Source of the DNA: Plectrocnemia conspersa
Lineage: Eukaryota; Arthropoda; Insecta; Trichoptera; Polycentropodidae
Assembly: GCA_009617715.1 (NCBI GenBank)
Contig: VTFK01000163.1
Span: 472,362-536,361, forward strand
Length of the DNA: 64,000 nucleotides
Reading direction: 5' to 3'
Part shown: in pieces, positions 23,416 to 35,400 of the stretch
How the letters are laid out: every line of letters starts with the position of its first letter
How positions within the stretch are numbered: position 1 is the first letter of the stretch
Position numbers and translations under genes: made by a program
The notes under the pieces: model-generated
Seen by the model: only the letters and a program-made list of their open reading frames with translations
Told to the model about the DNA's origin: nothing
Databases searched by the model: none

Positions 23416-26400
23416 TCAGGCATTCGACTCCTGTTGGATTATTCACAAACTATGCTCATTTATGTTGAAATTCAACAGTATTAAATGTTTACAATTATAA
23501 ACTAAACATTACCATAATATTTGGGTGGCTACGTATTAATTATTATTCAATATCTATCTATACACAACGATTCAATCAAGGAAGAACACTCTAAGAGACG
23601 ACACGTTAAAAAACCAACATTTATTAATTATATGAAAGTACCTTTAGATTGTGAAAATAATGCATAATTTGTTCATAATCCATTTCTAAATCATCGAGTC
23701 CCAAAGACTCTGTTGGTAAATCTTCGCATTTATCAGTCGGACTTGAAAACATAGGATTGCCGACTATTGTAGCTCGTTTTACTTCTGGACTTGAACCGTG
23801 TGACCCAACTCCTGATGATAATTTACAATGTTACAACTAATCTTATATTATTATATATGTATAAAATTTGATTTACCATTACTTTCTTTGGGGATTTCTA
23901 CAAAATCAGAGTTGCTCGCGTCCGACTTATTTGACGCGTGCGGTGGTGGTTTCGGTCTATAAACTACATCCCCCAAACCTAAAAAATACATATAATTATT
24001 AAAAAATTCATATACAAAAAGGTCCACAAGTTGCTTTATTATATAATAATATTATTTATTTAAGACTTGAATATATTTCTGCTTATTGAAAACCAGTGTT
24101 TACTTGATACATTTTATTTACTTATAGATATTTTAAGATGCATATAGATTTTTTAGTGTGACGACCGTGCTACGCCGGAACTAGATAACTACTAGCTTTC
24201 AAGGTAATTTTACGATAGAAAGTTCTGTGAAGTTTTGGTTCCGAGAACCCCCATTCTTCGCTAGATATCTGAGAGCCATAATCAGCAGTGATTGTTTATT
24301 CGGGTCCAGCGCCGGGGCTTTGCCCTTGGCTTGTTGGGCCTTTACAGTGGCAGTGCGCTTATGAGTCAAAACTTATAGATCAAACTATCAATAAAGATCT
24401 CATGATTAGGGATTGAGATCCACCAAAATTTTCATTCAAATCGAGAATATGTATTCATAGTCCTAGGTGTTTGTTATTTTCAAATTAGTCTCGCCTTAGT
24501 CATGATCAGAGCCGGCTAGGGGTTTTGCGGGGCCTCGGTAAGATATTATATGCAGGGTCCCCAGAAACAAAATATGCGATGCCTGTGAACAGTTGGATAA
24601 ATATTGCAACATGTTTTTGCTGACTAAAATTTCCGTGATGGCCTTTTTATTTTTAGGTGACCAGAATTTGATATTTTCAAATTCTGGTCACTTTACCTTA
24701 AAGCACGGAGCCTCAGGAAAAATCCTTATATCTCGTCATATGATCTGGTTCTGGCCATGACAATAAATAAGTCACAAAGACAGTTTCTCAGTTTGAATGT
24801 AATTCACTTGCGAGATTAATGCTTCTCTCATGGGCAATTATATTTCACAACGTAATGAGGAGAGCATCCAAAACACATATATATATATATATATATATAC
24901 ATGTACTATATATGTATATGCGGGCAGATGAAAATAATTCCACACAAAAAAAAGAATATGCCAAATGTTCTGATATAACTGGGAACGAACAGACAAAACC
25001 AAGTAGGAACTCATGCAACTTATGGACCACCTTGTTTAAATAGCATTTAACTATAATTAAATATACATACCGATTCCTGAATCCCTCATTAAATCAGGAC
25101 TGTGAACGTTTGGCGAAAGATCTAATTTTTTACCCATCTCATTAGGCGGGCTCTTAGAAGGTAAATCTAACTTTGCCCTCTCCGCAGGTTGATGTATATC
25201 GTTGTCGAACTCAAACATCCCCGAACACTCTTCTTTTGAAAGACTGATGTTTTCAGCTAAAGAATTAGCAGGCATGTTAGGCACGTTTCCATTGTTAAAA
25301 TCACCCGAATACGAAGCGCCTAATGTCGGATCGTTCATGTAATATTTATCTCTTAACATCCTATTTAATAAATATAAAAAGTTAGTACCGTAATCGATAA
25401 TGTTATTTATTTATAGATTTAAAATATATTACTTCTCGTTATTGTTAGATTTTCTGGGACTTCCTAATCCTGAATTAGGCGAATTGACACTTTGTGATCT
25501 ATCGGATTTTTTGTGATGGCGCGAATGATGATTACGTCGAGTTGGTGGCATTATGGTTTCTGGAAGTACCTGAAATTTTTTTGAGGAAGATTAGATGCAA
25601 TGTTTTTCCATTGCTTACACTAGATTTGTTGAAAATAATATCATACCTTATGTGGCGTACTTCTACCGCTAACAATAGGCGGTTGTGGATTGCGATGCGG
25701 TGGTACTGGCGGTCGGTATTCATCTGGCGTTAAATTTTTCATATCCAATTGTATACCATGTGGTGGCAATGGCGGAGCACTTGAATCGGGTCTTTAAGAA
25801 GTTAAATCATAAATACATATCTCTAACATTTATATACAAAATAACTATAAAACTCACTGCCAGCTCCTAGTATTTTCCAATCCTTGATTACGTCCAGGTC
25901 TTGAGACTCTATCTCTTTTAGTGTAAGTCGTCGTATCAATCATCCTGCTATCGTTACTAGCACTTCTGTTTCTTCGTTCAACATTATTCTGGGATGGCAG
26001 TTCAATGCAGTTGGGATTGTCGAAACTTGTGACCATAACGTTTCCGTTAGCTTGATCAGATTTTATGGCGTCGTCTGGATCGGCATAATTCAAGTTTAAC
26101 GGATTGTTAGTGATTCTTATATCACGACTCAAATGATTTCGAATGGCTGCTTCGCTGTGCTGCGGTGGAGGAGGTGCCACTGCACTGTTACGGTTTACGG
26201 CTTGTACTTGATGTCCTGTATGCCTTTCGATTGTTGCACGTCCTAAAATAATAATAGTTTTAGTCAGTAAAATAAAGTTAAAAGATAACACTGTACCTGA
26301 TTATTATTACAAAGATAAGATAGCTTGCTTTATATTTTACTCAAAATTGTTAAAAATAAAAAGTGAGAAAACTAAATACAGATTTAGAAATAGCATGTAG

Positions 26401-29400
26401 TAATTATACATTTGAATAGAGCTATGTTACCTTGTTTAGTGTAAATAAATAACAATTGAATTACCAAGCCAAACCCAATCGTGAGCGTTGGTAGTTGATT
26501 CTTTTGGAGGTTTTCTGTCTCTTCCGATACCCAAACTAGTACCGACGAGACCTGCAACTTGTATATTGCCAGAATCCGTAATCGGTTGTAGCGGCAGTGC
26601 TGGACTTATGCCAGTCGTTACTGTATCAGGTCCGATTGGTTTAAATTTGGATGCATAAACCACACACGACACCACGAATATCTAAAATAAAATAAATATG
26701 TCATTATATAGCTTGAATAATATTTATATTTTATTATATATTATATTCTCACCGCTATTGCAAAGCAAAACACAGCTAATAGAACATACATTCCGATTTC
26801 TACGGATGTCATGTGAGGGGTGTGTCTGATCCTTTGTCCTCTAGAACCACCTAATTGTCGGGCTTGTACTGTAGGTTCATGGTTATTTTCGTCTTTCAAA
26901 GGAATTCCTATATTAATGAAAATGCATCTATAGTACTAGTTCTATAAGACAATATTGTTTAGAAATACATACCAATGAGTATATCGTGTAAATCTGATAG
27001 TGGTCCTTTGCTACCGCTTCGCATAATATCATCGTTTTGAGGAGTATCCGGTCTTTGCGGTACTTCACTAGCAGAAAAATCGACTTGTACTGAAGCCGAA
27101 GCTGAAGCAAGAACCACACCTCCTGCAGTTGAAGCAATGTCGATTTTATTCGTAGGTCCTCTGACTTTACCGTTGACTCCAGTTGCTCCTCTACATTCTT
27201 CTGATAATAAAAGTGCCACTCTCAACAATTCACCATTGCCTAAAAATATGAATCATATTAATTATTACATATAATTCATATATATTATGAATTATAAATA
27301 AAATATCATTACCTTCACCGACCGCAATGACTCTCGGATGATGTGATGCAACCATCGGTGCAAATGCTACAACGTCCGGATCTAAACTCTCAACTTTCAA
27401 CACATAATCGGCTACAGCCACATCTCGCAGTGGAGTATGAGATCCATCAGAGAATTCAATGTCAATATCTAACAATCCTTCTTGATATTGAGCTGTCAAT
27501 CTTCTTGTTACAGTAGTTTCAGATATGTATCCGTTTTCAATAGCATTGTCGGGAGATATGTTCAATTGAAGTCCAGATATTACTTTAACTATAACTCTTG
27601 ATATCGATACTTTATCACTACCAATTCTAATCTCTCTAGCGCCGATCACTCTCCCTGTTAAATTATAAATGATATGTTACTCAGATTCGATAGTATTAAA
27701 GAATTATTAAAAGACTTACCAGTGATTGGAGATAAAACTTGAACTTCAGTGCGTCCAGTGGTTCTTCCTTGCAGTGTCCTACCGCGTAAGATTGCCAATC
27801 TAGGATCAGCAACCCTCAAAAGTGGTAAGACAAGCTCAGTCACTCTTAACCAAGTGCGTCTTGAAACTAAATAACTAACTCTACCAGAATCGTGATCCGT
27901 TGCTAAGAATCTAGCATAAACCTGAATATAAAAAAATATTATTATGCAATTATTTTTTGTTTTTAATAATATATAAATTGTACACTTACATCAACGGGAC
28001 TTTGTTGGAAACGAAGCCGACAAGAGTGCCTGTCTGTGATGACACTATTGCTGAAATCTTCACCAGGAGGAGCGCCGTACGAACGACGTTTCCTCTTGCC
28101 TTTGCTTGGAGAGTTTGCCTCTTCTGGAACTTTCCAGCCCTTGATTTGCGATAGTCTAAAATCATCGACGTTAACTTCCAATGGAAATTCTGGCATCCAG
28201 ACCGTGAACTTGGCCAATCCTGTGTAAGTTCCATATTTCACAATGACTGAGGCGTTGGAAGATCCTCTAATTTCTGAGCCGTCTACGTATACGGAGCTGC
28301 ACGATGAAGATACCTATAAAAAAAGTTTATGTTAGATGGTGTACAAGGGCGGCATTTTAGCTTTTTTCAGGGAGGGGCAAAAGCTGGCCATTCGGTGGTC
28401 TTTTTTTTAATATTTCGATTTCATTAAGATTCATGGTATTTTTCTGGCCAAATTTAAGGAGTGTCCCTGTTTAGAATTGTTTTTGCGCTCTCTTATTGAC
28501 CAAAATGGTTTGAATATACTTTGATCGTTATTGTCATATCAGAAATCCGTATTAATATCGGTAAAAATAGCTATCATATTTTTAAGTGTAAACAAATTAT
28601 GGAGAAATATGTGAGACTTGACTGTTTGTACTTCTTCTTCCGCTTATTTTCTCCTAAGAGATGAGTTGGCTGAGTTTGTATTTTGGATTTAGTTCTAAAA
28701 CTATAATTAGTTTTAGAACTTTCATTCGGTTAGATTTGGGTTTGAACAGCAAATGGACGTTTTGCAACTGTCAAATTGAGTTTCATAGACATTATAGAGC
28801 ACCATATAATTTCACTAGCGCCTATCAGTTAAATTATATTTACGCTAGTAGTATCTAGCTAGTAGTAATATATATGGTAAAAATGTATTTGGACTTAACT
28901 GGTGAAAATACAACTTCACTGAAAAATACACATTCATTTTAAGATGTAAATAAATAATGATAAATATGTAAATGTATAGTTTAGTTACCACGCATGAAAA
29001 AGTTGAAATCATATAATTTTACTGGCACCTGCCAGATAAATTATAATTTCACTGGTAAAAATATATTTCTAAATGACATTTTTCTAGCCAAATTCAAAGG
29101 GACGAAGGGGAGGGGGGCAAATGCCCCAACCTGCCCTTCCCAAATAACATCCCTGTTGGTGTATGGTATAATGAAATATCTATACTGAAACACTAAAAAG
29201 AGAATACCGATATTAAAACTTTATTTTTTACGATGCGTAGTTTGTATTTTACAGTGAAGTATGGCGACGTATTTTGTCACGCTCGACGATTTATTTATTT
29301 TGAAAATGACGAAACAAATAATAATAATATTGAAATAACAAAATTAATAAAACGACTTACCTTGAGTACACTCTCGTCTTCCGAATGACAAGAACTTTGC

Positions 29401-32400
29401 AACGTCACATCGGCTACTTGACCAGCTTGAGACACGATCAGCACTTTCATTGCCTGAGATACTTGACGACCGGTGATTACGGCCGTGTTCAATACTTCCC
29501 AGTTCTGGAAAAAAAATCAGCTATAAATTTTTGGGTCATAGAATTGCCGAGAGAGAGATGAGGTAGCTCGATGAAGCGAAAGACTGGTTCTAAAGCGGAT
29601 TGTCCGCGATGGTTATCCCTACGCCGAAGGGTTCTAAGCGAAGGGATTGTGTCAGATAAAATGACGGAAAGATTTATTACGTCCACCCACTGAACTGGTA
29701 TTATTACATGGATGTAAAGATAAGGAGTTGCGCAAACTTTTGCGCAGCTCCTTTTCATCTGAGATTAATGAAGTTATTGCTATTAATGAGACCAAATAAG
29801 GAACACAAAACGTTATCGTCTCTCGCGGACGTTAAACGTCCAGCTCGTTCTCAAGAAGTGCAGATTTTATCTAGGAACGAATTGAAAAGTGGTCCGAGAG
29901 TAATAAATTAACGAATGTATCTGATCGAACAATGGATCCGACAGCTACGCGGAGGCCATTACAGTTATTTGTAATATCTCAGTAGTCAGAGAGCGGCGAA
30001 AGCTATTATTACAAAACGATTTTAATCAATACTCGCATACAATAATTATATCGATAATGAAGAGTAGAATATAAAATTATCTTTAATAAATAACACTATA
30101 TAACCGCTAAAATATTATTATTATTATTATTATAATAAAATGCTAAGTATTTTTATTATAATAATAATAATTCATTTTTATATATTTCCACACAAATATT
30201 ATTTAATTATTATAGTTATTATCAATATTTAAGAATGTACATTATATTATTCATAATATTAAAATATAAAAGAACTATAAGAATGGTAAATCATTAATCA
30301 TTTATTAAAACATTTTAGTAGATACATTTCCACATATTATTCTTAATTTTTTTTAAAAAGCACATACAATCTAAAGTGGAATCGACCATCATTGTTTGGA
30401 AATTTACGGTGAAAAATAACTCTGGAAAGCCCCCATACATTTTTGCAATCTGTAGATTTCCACGCGAAGCGGTTTTTTCCTACATATTATTATTACATTA
30501 CTAAAGCAAAAATAAGACCGATCAATGAAGTCGGAAATGAATTTTTTGCCATTTAAATACTTCCGATCTAAATTAAAAGCTTCCAAAAAAACATGTATTT
30601 TTTCACCATGTATATACATCTGGCACGGACACACACTTTCTTATGCAGCGATATAAAAAACGTAGATGTTGTAAAACGTTTAAAAATATTCGTATAAATT
30701 TAATTTTTACCAATAAAGGCTCTACCAAAATTCTAGAGAAATCAGCAAGTTTCTCAAAAAAATAAGAATTTTTGATTAGACATTTTTTCAAGAAAAAGAA
30801 ACACTAGTTATCGAAATATAAATAAGATCGTTGTGAATTAAAATAGTGACACTGCAGTAATAGTAAATTTATGGTTAGGTCAGCTGATAAGTTATTACTT
30901 TTACGTACATAGTTTATTGGCCGATTAAAGTAGCTAACCGCTGAATTTTCAACGAGTACGATGCTAGTTTTAAATATATCACGATTCCTTGAAAGTAATT
31001 CAAACGTGTCAAGGCTTCGTATGTACGATTCCGAGAACACCGTAAATATTGCAATGGAAAGCGATCGATAAATCTATATTATACCGAAATAGTGGCAAGA
31101 TAGGAAAGTCCCTAAGGCTGTTGGTTCTTCTTAATGAAAATATATTGGGGTTGAGCTCGTGACACTTGCACACGACTCATATTTTCCAGATTAAACCGAG
31201 CCGAATGTATCATTTGTACATATTATACAGCCTTGTACACGCAACGTATACAATCGTTAATTTCGCTTGACGCAAAATAAGATAAGGATAGAGGGGTGTG
31301 GGTTGAAGAACGCGAAATATTTAGTTAGCTTCGTACCGAATCAACTTTGAAGTTAAAGGCATCTGGAAACTTTGTCCTCTTCAGGTAACCGGGATTGTAA
31401 TGGGGTGGGAGGTGGTATGGCGAACTTCTTTCAAACTCCATTAGCGCATTGTGCTCGTAAATTAGTTTCAGATTCATAAAATTAAAAATAGGTCAATAGT
31501 TTAATTACAGTGGTATGAGTATAATTAATACGAAGAGTAGCAATGCCATATTTACAATATCTTTCTCGCAGCTTTGTCGTAATGTCATTAGCGTTAGAGA
31601 AAGCGACTGTTAGATAATATATAATAGGTTTATCATTATTAAAAAATAAATATACACTGCATATGTATATGAAAGTCACATGATGTATTGAAGAAATTGA
31701 AATCGGTGAATGTTTTTTCATTCCTTATATATTATTTCGTTCGCGTACGTGTTCGAACTACTTTTGTTGTATACATTGTCATGGTAACCAAACAAAAATA
31801 TGAATATGGCTCGCAGCTTAAAATTGCCTAGCATTGACGGATTATTGTAAAAACACTGTTTAGCACACAAAAAGGGCATCAATGGATACACGAATTGTAT
31901 CCCAATGATCTTTTGGTCCAATTAATCTGGATTTTATTTTAGCGAAATTAGTTCGCAAAATATCAATATAGAGAAATTGGGCAATTTCATTTTCTATTGA
32001 AATTATTGCCAAACCTTCCAATTTTTCTTGACTCATGCTCGAATGTAGATAGTTTTTAATAACTTTTGATTTTGAAAAAGTTCTCTCTGCCTTGGCTACT
32101 GATACGGGCAAAGTCATTAGTATTATTAATGTCATTATTATATATGGAAATAATTCTTCGAGGTTAGAGTTGTAAATCTATTTAAGAATTGATTCGGGTT
32201 TATTCATTTTTTTGTAATTTCTTGTTTTCCATTTCAGTACTTTGCTTGATTCTATACAAAAATTCGAAAGGGTCTAAATTATTTTTAATTAATTGGAAAC
32301 GATTGCTGGTGATCAAAAAAAATGTTTTAAATTTTATTATCGGATTAGAAGTGATAATGGCTCTTCGTCAAAGAAGCTTTTCTTTTTATATTGCGATTAT

Positions 32401-35400
32401 TTTTAACTCAAGATTAAAATCGTCTCTCAAATATGCATCTCTTACAAGAGTTTTTGCTCTAAAACACATTTTTCGAATAAATCTTCGTAGTTGCGAAACA
32501 CAAGAAAATTGTCTTTTACATTGCAATTGCAGCGGATTCCACGTCCGTGTTTTCAGATTGTAAAAATTTACTTGTGAAATTTATTTGGATGAGATTTAAC
32601 AGGAAATTATTTTAAGAGATATGTGCATTTAAATAAATACTTTGTTCTACAAAAGGAATTGTTTGTGCATTTATGTAAAGTATTCTTCGTTGCAGAGTTA
32701 TTCATATGTTATGACCAATGCTCGTTTACACCTAATTTGTCCAAATGTAATGTACAAACAATTCGTTTTATGGAACAATTATTTTATATATTGCTCATTT
32801 AAATTGTCCTCTGTTTATTTCTGTAAGCACTTTATGCCAGATAAAAAATACACAAGTAAATTAAAAGTGGTCAAAATGTTACACGTACCAAGTGAATCTT
32901 TCACCAATTTAACAACTTATTTTAAAGCAGAATAAATGCCTTTTAATCTGGTCTTCAAAGCACTCACGGAGTTTCTCATGTAGTATTACTCAATAATTTC
33001 ACCGTTAATTTACAATTCATAAACTAGAAAATTTGCAAATGCTTTGTCGATCCCGAAAGAAACTTAATAGTTTGGATGGTTGAATTGTATTTACAATTTC
33101 AATTGCCCCCTTTTACAGCATCAACAATGCCTAGGTTCAAAGAATGACAAACACATGGAATTAAAAATGCTCTTGGATTTATATTTGTAATATGAGATTT
33201 TTATTTACTATGGTTTCACGTTTATAATAGCTTAGGAATCGCTGATCTAGTGTGAAGTATTACCACATCGCGCTAACGACATCCTCCAACTTTGAGTAAC
33301 TAAACTATTCAGCCTAATTGAAACCATTTTGCACTATTCAATCTCGTCTGAATCTGAGCCGGGCTTTCGTGTCGCGGCCCGATAATGACCCGGCAAACGT
33401 GTCGCGGGCCGCATCTGTCGCTCTCTAATTGGGTCGATTAAGCTTAATTCTGCGGCTGGCGTGTTAAAAGTGCACGCGGGCCGCATTGCAACACTCGGCC
33501 GCGCTTCCGATTATGCGGCACACGGTTGCAACATTTAATTAGCAGCGCTTGCGGCCAAGACCGGCGCGGGTATCAATTAAACCAGAAGAACAACGGAACA
33601 GGGGCGCCGTGTAGGCGGTGTGCGAGCCGAGGGTGAATTAATAAAATTAAAAAACATGTATAAAAGTCGGATTGAGTTATTTAATTTGTAGAAATTTGTA
33701 TGCGAAATACGTCGCACGGGTTTTGTGTTGTATGTTGTGCGGTTCATGTACGATCGTGCAAAAGGTGACCTATTTTTTTTAACGAGTTTTATATTTAATA
33801 TTACTAAAAATCGTCGAGAATTAAAAAAAGTATAAGGACAGCAGGTTTAAATAAAATAAAAACGATAATAAAGTGAAGGGAGATAAATTATTAATATGTA
33901 TTAATTATCCATACATAAATGTATTTTTAATAATTTCAATGTGTTGCAAACAATCATGTAGACTAATTTTCAATAACATTTTTTACAACAGGGAGGTGAA
34001 TTACGTCTTAATCAGAACCCAACTACACATACCTAAAAGCCCTATCATAAAATAAACATAAAAGAAGATTTTCTTCATTCGATTGAATGTTGTCCTGGCT
34101 TTCTCGATCTGGTATATTATCTCTAGTGTGTAGTCCCAATTTTCGTCTAGAGCAGAACACTGCTAGAAACATCTCAACGTGGGGCGCAATTTTAATGTTT
34201 TGGGGGCAATGCGCTAATCGTTAATATTTGTTACATTTTTTTTTGTTAAAAATGCGCAAATATCAACACGACGCATGCTGCTCGGCGCCAGTCGACCACA
34301 CGATGGAGTTCGCCGTTAACAATGTTGAAGAGTGAGGACCTCTTTTGAGCTTGAATTCCCAAGCTCTTAAGAGAAAGCAAAACTCTGTGACTAACCAACC
34401 GAGGTAACGTCCTTTGGACTACCAATGACGAGCAAAGCATTGCATTTCAACGCCAGCTCGGCCCTTAGGGACCGAGGGCTAAAGCTGGAACTAAGGCATC
34501 ACTTAAAGTGATGTACAAGGATGAAGCGCAACGAAATGCAATAGCATGCAAAGCTAATGCTATGCAAATGCAATGCAGCAGATTTGCAGGTAGTAAGGAG
34601 AGCGTTTCCCAGAACGCTCGGGAGCAGTAGCGTAGCTATGGGGGGCGGAGGGGGGGGGCACCCCGGGCGCCACTTGCTTGGGGGCGGCATATTCGCGATG
34701 GAATCGTCTAGTGTGGTTCTTAACCCTAAATGCACTAAAACATATATAATTCCACGAATAACAAGAGATTAATAATAACCAATTCATTATTTTAAGAAAT
34801 GCTGATTTTATGACCTTGCAAAAAATGTATGGGGTGGAGGGGGGGCAATTTAAAGGATCGCCCTGGGCGGCATACACCCAAACTACGCCACTGCTCGGGA
34901 GAAACACTACTGAGACTCTAACAAATAGTGGATCCCACTCATCCAGCCCTTAAAAGCTGGATGCCGCCCATTGAGTTGGACTCGTAGGGCTCTTAATACT
35001 GGTAACGGCAGTGGTTCTTGCGATGTCAAAATTTGACATTTGCGAATTAAATTCTGTATTCTGTGAACTTTATAAACTTATTTTAATTATAGTTCCTAAC
35101 TCACCCCATTGCGCAAAATGAAAGCAAGAAAATGTTCGTCAGTATTCAAATACTAGCTACTCATGATGTTCGTATACCATTCTGTCTGTTGTGCGTGATA
35201 CACTCTTTTATCAACGAATCTATGAAAAATTGTCGTCTTGAAGCACATTTAAAGACGAAACATAGCATTTGTGTGAATTATGATTTGAAGCAATTTAAGA
35301 ATATGAAAAAAATGATAAAAGAAGAACTATAAATTAATTGTGGTTTTACTCAGGAAAGGTGCTTATGTTTAAAAACCAATTAACTGCAACGCAACGCAGG

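Noticed and set aside
34557..34907. ORFs on both strands (71 and 115 codons) with Gly- or Pro-rich stretches
   Set aside because: They run through the hAT MITE and owe their length to its G/C tracts.
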